Origin: Cytobacillus dafuensis
Lineage (GTDB): Bacteria > Bacillota > Bacilli > Bacillales > Cytobacillaceae
Assembly (NCBI RefSeq): GCF_007995155.1
Contig: NZ_CP042593.1
Coordinates: forward strand, 228,001 to 292,000
Length of the DNA: 64,000 bases
Direction of reading: 5' to 3'
In this document: piece by piece, positions 43,712 to 53,299 of the stretch
How the letters are laid out: each line of letters starts with the position of its first letter
Numbering within the stretch: position 1 is the stretch's first letter
Program-made: the position numbers and the translations under genes
Notes under the pieces: model-generated
The model's input: the letters and a program-made list of their open reading frames with translations, nothing else
What the model was told of the DNA's origin: nothing
Database searches by the model: none

Positions 43712-45454
43712 ATGTTTGATGTATTAGTGAAGTTGGGTTGGTTTTTTAAACAGTATTGGAAACAATATACCATTGCGATTATCTTGTTAATGATTGCTAC
43801 TTTCTTAGAAGTAATTCCACCGTATTTACTTGGCTCCATTATCGATATTTTAACAGCTGGCGAAATGACAAAAGCGATATTGGTTCAATATATACTCATA
43901 TTCGTTGCGATTATTGTCTTCGGTTATTTTTTGAATTTCTTGTGGCAATATCGTTTATTTGAAGGGGCTCTTAATCTTGAAAAATTAATGCGTCGTAAAT
44001 TAATGCTTCAATTTTTAAAAATGACGCCAACATTTTATGAGAAAAATCGTACGGGTGACTTAATGGCGCGTGCGACAAATGATTTAAATTCTGTTTCATT
44101 AACAGCAGGATTTGGGATCATGACATTAATTGATTCTACTTTATTTTTGGGCACCATTATTTGTGCGATGGGTTTTATGATTTCATGGAAATTAACATTC
44201 TTCGCTATGCTGCCTGTGCCTATTATGGCTGTGCTCATTCAGTATTTAGGTAAGCTTGTACATGAACGATATATGAAGGCCCAGGACGCATTTGGCGAAC
44301 TAAATGATAGTGTTTTAGAATCTGTTGCAGGTGTACGTGTGATTCGTGCTTACGTTCAGGAGAAGAAGGATGAGGCTAATTTCGCTGATATGAGCGAAAA
44401 AGTGTACGAAAAAAATATGTATACAGCTAAGATAAACGCTTTATTCGGACCAATCACGAAAGTTGGAACGGGAATTAGCTATGTCGTGGCACTTGGTTAC
44501 GGAGCATTTCTAGTATCAAACGGTGAAATGTCGGTCGGTCAGCTCGTCACATTTAATGTCTATTTAGGGCTTGCAGTATGGCCGATTTTTGCCATTGGCG
44601 AGTTAATCAATGTCATGCAGCAAGGTAATGCTTCACTTGATCGTGTACAAGAAACCCTCGACTACGAAGCAGACGTTCAAAACACGAAAAATCCGGTTGC
44701 GATTCCGACACCGAGTACAATTGGATTCGATGATTTGATGTTTCAATATCCAACAAGCCAGGTGAAAAACCTACAGCAAATCTCTTTGTCACTTGAAAAG
44801 GGAGAGACGCTTGGGATTGTTGGGAAAACAGGTGCAGGAAAAACGACGTTCCTAAGACAATTACTACGCGAATATCCACTTGGTGAAGGTCAATTAACGG
44901 TTGGTGGGATTGATATCGCCTCGCAAACAAAAGAGCAGATTCTTGATTGGATCGGATATGTACCACAGGATCATGTGTTATTCTCACGTACAATTCGAGA
45001 AAATATTTTGTTTGGTAAAGAGGATGCAACAGATGCTGATATGGAGAATGCTATTCGCCTTGCATACTTTGAAAAGGATTTAGAAAATTTACCGATGGGG
45101 GTTGAAACCCTTGTTGGTGAAAAAGGGGTTTCTTTATCGGGGGGACAAAAGCAGCGTGTGTCGATTGCGCGTGCCCTTATTAAAGATCCTGAAATATTAA
45201 TTCTAGATGACTCACTATCAGCGGTCGATGCCAAAACAGAAGCTCGTATTATTAAAAATATTCAAAAGGAACGAAGTGGCAAGACAACGATCATTACGAC
45301 ACATCGTTTGTCTAGTGTGCAGCATGCAAATGAAATTATCGTCCTAGATGAGGGACAAATTACAGAGCAAGGAACACATGAAGAGCTTATCGGACAAAAT
45401 GGCTGGTATAAAGAACAATTTGACCGTCAGCAGCTAGAAGGAGGCGGGTCATGA
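43712..45454 (+). CDS. bmrC: multidrug ABC exporter half, BmrC/YheI type
   Basis: A 580-residue half-transporter: six membrane helices (1-310), then an ATPase domain. Walker A is GKTGAGKTTFL, the signature LSGGQKQRVSIARAL, and Walker B ILILDD. D500 stands where the catalytic Glu should be, the degenerate site known for BmrC. The N-terminal half follows YheI closely (KNRTGDLMARATNDL, ESVAGVRVIRAYVQE). It overlaps the second half-transporter gene by 4 bases. Expression is probably induced by translation inhibitors through the leader upstream. Confidence 0.9.
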   Translation: MFDVLVKLGWFFKQYWKQYTIAIILLMIATFLEVIPPYLLGSIIDILTAGEMTKAILVQYILIFVAIIVFGYFLNFLWQYRLFEGALNLEKLMRRKLMLQFLKMTPTFYEKNRTGDLMARATNDLNSVSLTAGFGIMTLIDSTLFLGTIICAMGFMISWKLTFFAMLPVPIMAVLIQYLGKLVHERYMKAQDAFGELNDSVLESVAGVRVIRAYVQEKKDEANFADMSEKVYEKNMYTAKINALFGPITKVGTGISYVVALGYGAFLVSNGEMSVGQLVTFNVYLGLAVWPIFAIGELINVMQQGNASLDRVQETLDYEADVQNTKNPVAIPTPSTIGFDDLMFQYPTSQVKNLQQISLSLEKGETLGIVGKTGAGKTTFLRQLLREYPLGEGQLTVGGIDIASQTKEQILDWIGYVPQDHVLFSRTIRENILFGKEDATDADMENAIRLAYFEKDLENLPMGVETLVGEKGVSLSGGQKQRVSIARALIKDPEILILDDSLSAVDAKTEARIIKNIQKERSGKTTIITTHRLSSVQHANEIIVLDEGQITEQGTHEELIGQNGWYKEQFDRQQLEGGGS

Positions 45455-47187
45455 GTACGAGTAAACGATTATTGAAATATGCTTTGGATTTTAAGCGGCC
45501 CATTTTTCTTGGATTATTTTTCTTAACAGCCGCAGTATTTACCGATCTTGCAGGTCCATTCATTGCAAAATATATTATCGATGAGCATATGACAATTGGA
45601 AGAATTGAAATCAAGCCGATTGCTTGGCTGCTTTGTTTATATTTTATTTTAGCCATTGCAACAGCTATTTTACGTTACTTTATGTTTATTTATTTGCAAA
45701 GTGGTGCAAACCGTGTTGTACAGAAATTACGTCAGGATGTATTTGGTCATATTCAAACATTGCCGATTCAGTATTTCGATAATCTGCCAGCTGGAAAAAT
45801 TGTGGCCCGTGTCACCAATGATACAGAAGCAATAAGAAATTTATATGTGACAGTCCTTTCTAATTTTGCAACAGGCCTTATTTCGATAGCAGGTGTATAT
45901 ATTGCGCTATTTATATTAAATTGGAAATTGGCGATCATTGCCTTAATCTTGCTTCCAATCGTCTATCTTTGGATGATTCTATATCGAAGATTTGCGTCGC
46001 GATACAATAAAGTGATTCGCAAAAAAATTGCTGATATTAATGCCATGATTAATGAATCCATTCAAGGCATGACCATTATTCAAGCCTTTCGTCGTGAAAA
46101 GCAAATGACGAAAGAATTTGATGAAATGAACGATGAACATTATGCCTATCAGCGAAAATTATTGTTATTAGATTCAGCAACGTCTTTTAACTTAGTAAAT
46201 ACGATTCGTCTCATGATGTTTTCGATTTTTATTATTTATTTTGGGACACAATCCCTTACGACAGCAGAGATTGTGTCATCAGGTACTCTATATGCTTTTG
46301 TCGATTATTTAACGAGACTATTCAATCCGATTACGCAAATCGTCAATCAGTTTTCACAGCTAGAACGCTCACTTGTGGCAGGGAACCGGGTGTTTGAAGT
46401 GTTAGATACAAATGGGGAAAAGGTATCGCAAGAAATGATGCCAAAATATGATGGGCATGTCCTATTCGAAGATGTATCATTCGCTTACAAAAACGATGAA
46501 TATGTTTTGAAAAATGTATCTTTTGAAGCGAATCGCGGTGAAACAGTGGCCCTTGTTGGCCATACGGGTTCTGGAAAAAGCTCCATTATGAATCTACTAT
46601 TCCGCTTCTATGATCCATCTAAGGGTAAGATTTATATTGATGGTATCGACGTAACGACTGTGCCAAGACAGACGATGCGCCAGCATATGGGCATTGTTTT
46701 ACAAGATCCATATTTATTTACAGGAACGATCGCGTCCAATGTCAGTTTGAATGATCCAAAAATTACACGGGAAAAGATAGAAGAAGCATTGAAAGCAGTT
46801 GGTGCGGAACGAGTTCTGAGCCATCTCGAAAAAGGAATCGATGAACCTGTTATCGAAAAAGGAAGCACACTCTCTTCTGGCCAGCGTCAGCTTGTTTCCT
46901 TTGCACGAGCACTCGCCTTTGACCCTGCGATTTTAATATTGGATGAGGCCACATCCAATATTGATACAGAGACAGAAGAAATCATTCAGCATGCGATGGA
47001 TGTTCTTAAGAAAGGACGTACGACGTTTATTATCGCACACCGTCTTTCAACCATTAAAAATGCCGACCGTATTCTTGTATTAGATCGTGGCGTCATTAAA
47101 GAACAAGGTACGCATGATGAATTGCTGGCTCATGGCGGCATTTATGACCAAATGTATCAAATGCAGGCAAAATCACTACAAGTATAA
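45451..47187 (+). CDS. bmrD: multidrug ABC exporter half, BmrD/YheH type
   Basis: A 578-residue half-transporter with six helices and an ATPase domain: Walker A VGHTGSGKSSIM, signature LSSGQRQLVSFARAL (a Ser in place of the usual Gly), Walker B with catalytic E499 in ILILDEATSNID. It therefore supplies the competent catalytic Glu in the heterodimer. B. subtilis BmrD is about 95 residues longer, so an insertion there is missing here. A YfiC or YknV relation is possible, but the adjacent YheI-like partner favours BmrD. Confidence 0.87.
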   Translation: MSTSKRLLKYALDFKRPIFLGLFFLTAAVFTDLAGPFIAKYIIDEHMTIGRIEIKPIAWLLCLYFILAIATAILRYFMFIYLQSGANRVVQKLRQDVFGHIQTLPIQYFDNLPAGKIVARVTNDTEAIRNLYVTVLSNFATGLISIAGVYIALFILNWKLAIIALILLPIVYLWMILYRRFASRYNKVIRKKIADINAMINESIQGMTIIQAFRREKQMTKEFDEMNDEHYAYQRKLLLLDSATSFNLVNTIRLMMFSIFIIYFGTQSLTTAEIVSSGTLYAFVDYLTRLFNPITQIVNQFSQLERSLVAGNRVFEVLDTNGEKVSQEMMPKYDGHVLFEDVSFAYKNDEYVLKNVSFEANRGETVALVGHTGSGKSSIMNLLFRFYDPSKGKIYIDGIDVTTVPRQTMRQHMGIVLQDPYLFTGTIASNVSLNDPKITREKIEEALKAVGAERVLSHLEKGIDEPVIEKGSTLSSGQRQLVSFARALAFDPAILILDEATSNIDTETEEIIQHAMDVLKKGRTTFIIAHRLSTIKNADRILVLDRGVIKEQGTHDELLAHGGIYDQMYQMQAKSLQV

Positions 47188-47298
47188 AGATTAGTAAGAG
47201 GGGAAGAGTTTCTCACTATATCTCAGCCAAATTATAGGAATGAAAAATAAAGTATTTTTGTTATGAGGAATGCTTTGCCAAGGAATTCAAACGTTGAA

Positions 47299-47541
47299 TG
47301 GTCTCATGAACGCCTGATGGGACCACTTCGCCATATGATTTAAGCATTTAGTGGTCTCATGAACGCCTGATGGGACCACTTCGCCATATGATTTAAGCAT
47401 TTAGTGGTCTCATGAACGCCTGATGGGACCACTTCGCCATATGATTTAAGCATTTAGTGGTCTCATGAATGACTGATGAGACCACTTCGCCATATGATCT
47501 AAGCATTTAATGGTCTCATGAACGCCTGATGAGACCACTTG
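47299..47541 (+). repeat. tandem array of 53-bp hairpin units (4 full and 1 partial)
   Basis: TGGTCTCATG recurs at 47299, 47352, 47405, 47458 and 47511, exactly 53 bp apart. Each unit holds GTGGTCTCAT and, after 9 bases, ATGGGACCAC or ATGAGACCAC, so each RNA copy folds as a 10-bp hairpin. In units 1-3 one pair is a G-U; in units 4-5 it becomes A-U, which keeps the stem. The linker CTTCGCCATATGATTTAAGC is also conserved. No T-runs follow. It lies 111 bases after bmrD. Confidence 0.85.
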
Positions 47542-47593
47542 GGTATGTAAGTTTCATTTATGTAACGCATAATAATATTTAAAAATTCTAAAA

Positions 47594-48586
47594 ATGGGGT
47601 TATTCTCTTTGAAACAGCAACTATACTCATATTGTTTAAAAGGCGATATTAATAAAGCTTATGACTATCTGCAAAGATTGGATGAAAATAAAAGCTTAGA
47701 AAAGCTTACAAAAAAATTCTACAATCGCTTTTTTTCTGAGAAGCCAGTATTTCAATATAAAGTAAAAGATACATGGATTAGAAGTATCATCAAAGTATAT
47801 AACCAATACTTTATTTCCGTATTAACCAATAAAATGAATAAGAAGGATGCTGAAAGTCTATTAATGAAGCAACTAATAGAGTTGTTACCAACCAATGAGA
47901 CTTTTGGTGATATAGATTCTGTTGAAGATCGATTAGCTGAAGAGTTTAAGATGAAAGGTTTCTATTTTCTTGGAGGAGTTACTCCGCCTTTTAGGGGTCC
48001 GTACATATGGGGGAAAGAAGAGTCAGTTGAATATGAAGTTTCACTTCCGACTGGCTCTAAAAAGGTAAATGTCATTTTTATGTCAGATTTTATTATGCAA
48101 AGCTGGCTGCATTTTGCTACATTTGGTGGAAGGACAGCAGGGGGATGGGCAACTAAAAATGCGTTGTATTGTGTAAAAGAAAGGTATGAGAAAGTTCTAG
48201 ATAAACCGGATTTTTTATACTCATACCTTGCTCATGAAGCACAACATTTTTCAGATTATGAAGACTTCCCCTGCCTACTTTCTCGAGACTTAGAGTACCG
48301 AGCAAAATTAGTAGAGCTCATCTATCACCCTTTAAATAATAAAGTTTTAATGAAGAAGTTTTTATCAGATGCAGACAATAATAAAGAAAATCCTCATCCT
48401 TATTCAAGTTTTGTCATTTGTACGAATTTATCAAAGGCAATCTTTAACCAAGACTATGAGAGTAATCTTGAAAAATGGAAAAAAATCGACTCTCACTTAT
48501 TAAGTAAGTACGCTAAAGAGCTATTTCAAAGACATACCGACCTACTAAACAAACATGGTAAAGATAAAGTAGAAGGTGTTATATAA
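47594..48586 (+). CDS. hypothetical protein with HExxH motif, 330 aa
   Basis: A soluble 330-residue protein with no signal peptide. HEAQH at 214-218, in the context YLAHEAQHFSDYEDFP, and a Glu at 234 (LEYRAKLVEL) suggest a zincin-type metallopeptidase or a metal-binding domain. The family is not recognised. The N-terminal 100 residues are helical. The start is uncertain: ATG 47594 has no ribosome site, and TTG at 47609 has only GGGG about 10 bases upstream. Confidence 0.7.
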   Translation: MGLFSLKQQLYSYCLKGDINKAYDYLQRLDENKSLEKLTKKFYNRFFSEKPVFQYKVKDTWIRSIIKVYNQYFISVLTNKMNKKDAESLLMKQLIELLPTNETFGDIDSVEDRLAEEFKMKGFYFLGGVTPPFRGPYIWGKEESVEYEVSLPTGSKKVNVIFMSDFIMQSWLHFATFGGRTAGGWATKNALYCVKERYEKVLDKPDFLYSYLAHEAQHFSDYEDFPCLLSRDLEYRAKLVELIYHPLNNKVLMKKFLSDADNNKENPHPYSSFVICTNLSKAIFNQDYESNLEKWKKIDSHLLSKYAKELFQRHTDLLNKHGKDKVEGVI

Positions 48587-48647
48587 AAAAGGATTCTAGA
48601 GTATTAGGTTAATATTATAAAAGGATAATGAAGGGACGTAATAACAA

Positions 48648-49085
48648 GTGGATATTAGAAAACCTAACGATTTAGAGCTTAATAAGGTTATGTTACTTTC
48701 TCCACAAGCTGTATTTGATGGCACTTTGGGTGAAGTAAAGCCGACAAATGAAAAAATTAAACATCTTGTTGAACCGCTACTTGAAAAGGGTTGCTATTAT
48801 TTAATAGCAACAGAAAACGATCATTTAATGGGCTGGATTCTTATAGGGGCAAGCAAAGATCAATTTACCGATAGGATGAATGGATTTATTTATGAACTAT
48901 TTGTTTTAGAAGAATTTAGAGGGAACGGGATTTCTAAAAGGTTAATGAAAACGGCCATTGACCATCTAAAACAAGATGGATATCCTGAAGTTCGACTAAG
49001 TGCATTTGCAGGGAATCATGCTATTAAATTATACGAAAAAATGGGCTTTAGCATAAGAACAGTTACAATGAGCTTGCCGTTATAA
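48648..49085 (+). CDS. GNAT family N-acetyltransferase
   Basis: A 145-residue acetyltransferase. The acetyl-CoA loop is FRGNGISKRLM (R/QxxGxG/A type, about 100-110), followed by the C-terminal HAIKLYEKMGFSIRTVTM strand pair. GTG start with AAGGGA upstream. Substrate unknown. Confidence 0.88.
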   Translation: MDIRKPNDLELNKVMLLSPQAVFDGTLGEVKPTNEKIKHLVEPLLEKGCYYLIATENDHLMGWILIGASKDQFTDRMNGFIYELFVLEEFRGNGISKRLMKTAIDHLKQDGYPEVRLSAFAGNHAIKLYEKMGFSIRTVTMSLPL

Positions 49086-49275
49086 GTAACTGGCTTCAAT
49101 AACATTTGCCCAATGCATGCACATTAAAGGTGGTTTGAAAAAAGCCAATGGTTATGGACAGCTATAACAGTGATTCCTCTTCTTCGTAACGGTTTCGCGT
49201 AGGTTAAGACTTTGCCCATTTCTGTAATAGGTGCTTTTTCACGAATATTCCCTAGATCTTTTGGAGGTGTTTGAA

Positions 49276-49464
49276 ATTAATAAAAGGATAAGAGTAATTC
49301 TTGGATTAGTTGGTAGCTTTATTTTATGCCTTTTTGGAGTATATGGTTTAGTGAGTGAGAATCCAATATCAAGTTTAGCATATGCCCCTATAATATTAGC
49401 GGTCGGTGGCTTTATTGGATTTATTGGAGGTATGATTGAACTTAAAAAAATAAATGGTGCCTAA
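49276..49464 (+). CDS. small membrane protein, 62 aa, with probable ATT start
   Basis: Two hydrophobic helices (about 7-25 and 34-52) joined by a short loop and ended by a Lys-rich tail. The only good ribosome site, GGAGGTG at 49263-49269, lies 6 bases before ATT at 49276; no ATG, GTG or TTG is at a proper distance. GTG at 49231 would extend the frame but has no ribosome site. Initiation at AUU, as in infC, is therefore suspected. No family is recognised. Confidence 0.5.
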   Translation: MNKRIRVILGLVGSFILCLFGVYGLVSENPISSLAYAPIILAVGGFIGFIGGMIELKKINGA

Positions 49465-49571
49465 ACAAACAGATGCATTCCTTAAAAGAGGGATGCTTAA
49501 TTTTTATTAAGAAAATTCATTGATCCATAGTGTATGCTTGCTCCAACAATTGTAGAGGGAGTCTGATTAAA

Positions 49572-50285
49572 TTGGAAAGACTATTAGAACAGCTAAAAAA
49601 AGCTGGAGTCCATATTATGAAAAATGATTTTGATATTCTTTTAGAAAATTTCAATGATGAATTAAATAATTCCAGTGAAATAGACGTTCTTATAAATGGG
49701 CTTATATCGAACATAACAAGAAGTGAACATAAAAAAATATTATTAGAATGTCCTATGACTCTCTTAAACAATTTGAGCAATACGAAAGAAAAAATGAAAA
49801 TCGTTGGTGAAAGAGTAATATTTACTAAGGATTTTTCGGAGCGATTGGCTATTTCGGTTCCACCTTATGAAGTATGGTCAATAACTGAGCCGAGGGCCAT
49901 ATCGTTTTTATCTGAAGTGATGGGTGTAGATAAAACAGAGAAATTTCTTATGAGTATGAGAAGTGAATTACCAACACAAGTGAATAAAATGTTTACTGTC
50001 TATGTCATTGACAATGACCCTATTGGTGTGGTGTTTCCTCATATTGAACCTGAAACAGATCAAGAAGGACGGATTTTTTGGATAGGAATTCATCCTAAAT
50101 TTCTTGGAAAAGGATTTGGAAAGGACCTGCATTTAATAGGGTTATACAGGTTGCATCATGAATTTAAGGCAAAATCTTATCTTGGGGCAACAAAAATAGA
50201 AAACCTCTCCATGAGAAAAATTATGAGTGCAAACGGATGCCATCAACATAAAAATAGTGTCATATCATTGGAATATTCCTTATAG
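49572..50285 (+). CDS. GNAT-like acetyltransferase
   Basis: A 237-residue protein. The C-terminal half (from about 130) has GNAT features: FWIGIHPKFLGKGFGKDLHLIGLYRL with the QxxGxG-type loop as FLGKGFGKDL. The N-terminal ~110 residues are a helical extension of unknown role. TTG at 49572 with AGAGGGAG upstream is chosen over ATG at 49530. It precedes the peptidase E gene by 17 bases, so the two may be co-transcribed. Confidence 0.78.
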   Translation: MERLLEQLKKAGVHIMKNDFDILLENFNDELNNSSEIDVLINGLISNITRSEHKKILLECPMTLLNNLSNTKEKMKIVGERVIFTKDFSERLAISVPPYEVWSITEPRAISFLSEVMGVDKTEKFLMSMRSELPTQVNKMFTVYVIDNDPIGVVFPHIEPETDQEGRIFWIGIHPKFLGKGFGKDLHLIGLYRLHHEFKAKSYLGATKIENLSMRKIMSANGCHQHKNSVISLEYSL

Positions 50286-50302
50286 AATGTGAGGGTTAAT
50301 AA

Positions 50303-51004
50303 ATGAGACAGATTATAGCAATGGGTGGAGGCGGTTTCTCAATGGAGCCAGATAACCTTCTGCTCGACCGGTATATACTAGCTCAAGTTAAGAAAGAGTT
50401 GCCAAAAGTATGTTTTATTCCTACTGCCAGCGGAGACGCAGCAGGCTATATTGAAAGATTTTATGAGGCATTTAAAACATTACAATGTCAGCCATCACAC
50501 TTATCGTTATTTGAGCCCAACTTTGAAGATTTAGAGCAATATGTACTTGAGCAAGACATTATATATGTGGGTGGAGGCAATACGAGAAATATGCTTCTTT
50601 TGTGGAAGGAATGGGGATTAGATAAAGCTTTGAGAAAAGCGTATGAAAACGGGACGATTCTTTCTGGACTAAGCGCTGGTTCAAATTGCTGGTTTGAAGA
50701 AGGACTAACAGACCCAATAAACGCACCACTACATAAAATAAATTGTTTAGGTTTTTTGAAGGGAAGCCATAGCCCTCACTATGATGGAGAGGAAAAAAGG
50801 AGACCCTCTTATCATCAATTAATCTTAGAGGGAAAAATGCAAGAAGGCTATGCAGCTGATGACGGAGCAGCGTTACACTTTGTAGATGAATCTTTAACTA
50901 AGACTGTAAGCTCAAGGCCAAAAGCGAAGGCTTACTTTGTTAAAAGTGAAGGTCGTAGAATTATTGAAACCGAATTGAACACCATTTACTTAGGTGATAA
51001 ATAG
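50303..51004 (+). CDS. peptidase E family protein (S51 dipeptidase type)
   Basis: A 233-residue protein of the class I amidotransferase-like fold. The catalytic serine is S124 in LSGLSAGSNCWF, and the GGGNTRNML segment at about 90-98 is typical of S51. Members cleave Asp-X dipeptides or related substrates. It is close behind the GNAT gene. Confidence 0.9.
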   Translation: MRQIIAMGGGGFSMEPDNLLLDRYILAQVKKELPKVCFIPTASGDAAGYIERFYEAFKTLQCQPSHLSLFEPNFEDLEQYVLEQDIIYVGGGNTRNMLLLWKEWGLDKALRKAYENGTILSGLSAGSNCWFEEGLTDPINAPLHKINCLGFLKGSHSPHYDGEEKRRPSYHQLILEGKMQEGYAADDGAALHFVDESLTKTVSSRPKAKAYFVKSEGRRIIETELNTIYLGDK

Positions 51005-51215
51005 GAAGTTTCTTCAACGAATGGGGGTGTTACTAGAAAAGTAGTAATGCTCTTTTCTTTCTTGAAGTTACGTGGCAGCCAAAATCACAGAAAGTGAATT
51101 TCAGTTGTATGAGCGAAGATAACTTACCAAAATCATCTGCTATAATCGCTACAAGAATTGAGTACCATAAGAATGACTTATGATTTAAAAACTATGTGTC
51201 TTAAAGGTGAATAAA

Positions 51216-51416
51216 ATGACTAAATTTACGAAATGGGCAGATATGGAGACTGAATCAAAAATAATTAAATGTAGTATAGGGAGCGTAATATTTCTATCTA
51301 TTGTAATAGCAGCACTTGTTCTTTTTATGATTGCTAATTTTCTTTTCAAAATTTACTTTTTGGATTATCGATTTGATGATGGAGAATTAGAGCCGCCTAT
51401 TGAGCAAACTGTTTAG
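51216..51416 (+). CDS. small single-pass membrane protein, 66 aa
   Basis: A polar N-terminus (about 18 residues), a hydrophobic segment (about 22-45) and an acidic, Pro-containing tail. ATG at 51216 follows AAAGGTGA at 8 bases. No family is recognised. Confidence 0.6.
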   Translation: MTKFTKWADMETESKIIKCSIGSVIFLSIVIAALVLFMIANFLFKIYFLDYRFDDGELEPPIEQTV

Positions 51417-51524
51417 TCGGCGGGTCAAGTCATATATAAGATACTGGCTAAACCTTGTTCATTTTCCATGACTTAGGGTACGATTAATATAGATAAAAAC
51501 AAGAATTATGTAAGGAGGGAAACT

Positions 51525-52073
51525 ATGCAAGAAACTACAAAACAAGAAATCTATTCTTGGATAAAATCAATTGCATTTGCTTTCATTATCGCTTTTATTT
51601 GTAAACAATTTCTTTTCACAACTACGACTGTATTTGGTGAATCAATGGAACCTACCTTTCAAGACCAAGATAAAGTGGTTTTGAGCAAAACGGCTGAAAT
51701 TCAACGATTTGATATGATAGTGTTTGATGCACCAGATGTTGAGGGTGAACACTATATTAAGAGGGTAATTGGCCTTCCAGGAGATCGTATTGAGATGAAA
51801 GATGATGTTCTTTATATTAATGGGAAAGCAATAGAAGAACCGTATTTGATAGAAAATAAAAAAGATAATCCATTTAATAATCTGACTGAGGACTTTTTAT
51901 TGGAAGAAAAAACAGGAAAATCCATTATCCCTAAAGATATGTTATTTGTAATGGGAGATAACCGTTTAGTGAGTAAGGACAGTAGATTTTTCGGACTTGT
52001 TCCCTATGATTCGGTTATTGGAGAAGTGAAATTTCGATATTATCCATTAGAAGAAATCGGCATACCTAAATAA
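51525..52073 (+). CDS. type I signal peptidase
   Basis: A 182-residue membrane-anchored serine protease with one N-terminal helix. Catalytic S40 lies in FGESMEPTF and the general base K79 in YIKRVIGLPGD; box E is MGDNRLVSKDSRFFG. It cleaves signal peptides from secreted proteins (SipS/T/W class; it is the short, P-type form). AAGGAGG precedes the ATG. It is a single gene with terminator. Confidence 0.93.
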   Translation: MQETTKQEIYSWIKSIAFAFIIAFICKQFLFTTTTVFGESMEPTFQDQDKVVLSKTAEIQRFDMIVFDAPDVEGEHYIKRVIGLPGDRIEMKDDVLYINGKAIEEPYLIENKKDNPFNNLTEDFLLEEKTGKSIIPKDMLFVMGDNRLVSKDSRFFGLVPYDSVIGEVKFRYYPLEEIGIPK

Positions 52074-52084
52074 AACAGAAGTAG

Positions 52085-52139
52085 GAGTTGCTAAGGTTCA
52101 AGGGAGATTGAGCAGATAGCAGCTCTTTTTTTTTTTTTA
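52085..52139 (+). terminator. terminator after signal peptidase
   Basis: GAGTTGCT (52085-52092) pairs with AGCAGCTC (52118-52125), with one G-U, followed by a run of 14 Ts. Confidence 0.85.
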
Positions 52140-52227
52140 TTAGCCAATGCAGATTTTTGGAAGAAGGATTTAATCTTTGTTGTACAGAAATGTAGTAAGT
52201 AATGAATTTTAAAATGGGTGGGATAAA

Positions 52228-52411
52228 ATGACAGGGCAAAAATTTGTAGATTCAGATACGAAAGAGGCAATTGAAGAGCTTCTTAAAGTAGTAAATCACC
52301 AAACTGCCTGTACTCTGGGCTACAGATTGTACTGAACATGTCATTCATTATTTCGAACAAAAGTATCCGCAAGATGAGCGACCTAGAAAAGCGATTGAGA
52401 GGCTAAATTAA
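52228..52411 (+). pseudogene. Imm5-like putative immunity protein, frameshifted remnant
   Basis: The first frame gives MTGQKFVDSDTKEAIEELLK and ends at a stop near 52334. In the +1 frame the text then reads WATDCTEHVIHYFEQKYP and DERPRKAIERL. LWAxDCxEHVL..FE..YPxDxRPRKAI is the start of the Imm5-like putative immunity protein family, which is normally about 180 residues. The segment covers only about 60, so it is a frameshifted and truncated remnant. Confidence 0.7.
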
Positions 52412-52507
52412 TTAAGAGTAAATTGGCTTGATATCAAGTTCTCTCGACCAAATAGGTAATAGACCAAATATGAAGAGAATAGGAATAATGTGGGACAGGG
52501 GATTTGT

Positions 52508-53281
52508 ATGGATTTCAAAATTGTATTTTTCGATGTTGATGGAACGATTACACACCATGAAGATGGCAGTATTTCAAATAATACTAAAGCAGCAATAAAA
52601 GCATTAAAAAACAAAGGAATAAGAGTGGTAGCGGCAACAGGAAGACCGTTATCTATGTGCAATGAAATAAGAGAATTGGGAATAGATACCTTCATCACCG
52701 CAAATGGCGGGTATGTGAAGCACAATCAAGAGATTATTCATAAAGTGCCGATGGATAAAAATATCATTCAAGAAGTGTTTGATTTTGCATACACAGAGAA
52801 CCATGGTCTGTCATTCTTCACTGAAGATTTTAGCATGAACGGTGTGCAAGGTACTGAAATCTTAAAAGCATTAAAGGAAACTTTGTCATTGAATGATTAT
52901 CCTGCTATCAATAAACATATTTATAATCAAGACGTATATCTAATGTGCTTGTATGCCGATGACAAAACTGCCCAGAAATACATTCAAAAATTCCCGCATC
53001 TAACCTTTAAAAGATGGCATCCTTTTGTGTTGAATGTATTGCAAGAAGAGATATCAAAATCTTTAGCGATCATAAAAGTTTTAAAGTATTTTGGGATTGA
53101 TCAATCTGAAGCAATAGCGTTTGGTGATGGAGATAATGACATAGATATGTTGGGACTAGTAGGACTTGGTGTAGCGATGGGGAATGGGACTGAACAGTTA
53201 AAAAAAGATGCAGATTTCGTCACGAAAAAATCAAGTGAAGACGGGATCGAGTTTGCATTAAAAAAGTACGGGGTCATTTAA
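52508..53281 (+). CDS. HAD superfamily IIB (Cof-type) phosphatase
   Basis: A 257-residue phosphatase. Motif I is FFDVDGTI (nucleophile and acid/base Asp), motif II AATGRP, and motif IV FGDGDNDIDML. The Cof-type cap is in between. Substrates are usually sugar phosphates or flavin/pyridoxal phosphates. ATG at 52508 with GGGG upstream is chosen over GTG at 52490. Confidence 0.92.
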   Translation: MDFKIVFFDVDGTITHHEDGSISNNTKAAIKALKNKGIRVVAATGRPLSMCNEIRELGIDTFITANGGYVKHNQEIIHKVPMDKNIIQEVFDFAYTENHGLSFFTEDFSMNGVQGTEILKALKETLSLNDYPAINKHIYNQDVYLMCLYADDKTAQKYIQKFPHLTFKRWHPFVLNVLQEEISKSLAIIKVLKYFGIDQSEAIAFGDGDNDIDMLGLVGLGVAMGNGTEQLKKDADFVTKKSSEDGIEFALKKYGVI

Positions 53282-53299
53282 CCATAAATGGGGGAGAGT

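Noticed and set aside
47299..47541. CRISPR array
   Set aside because: The parts between the palindromes are themselves conserved, not unique spacers, and no cas gene is nearby. It is a tandem repeat.
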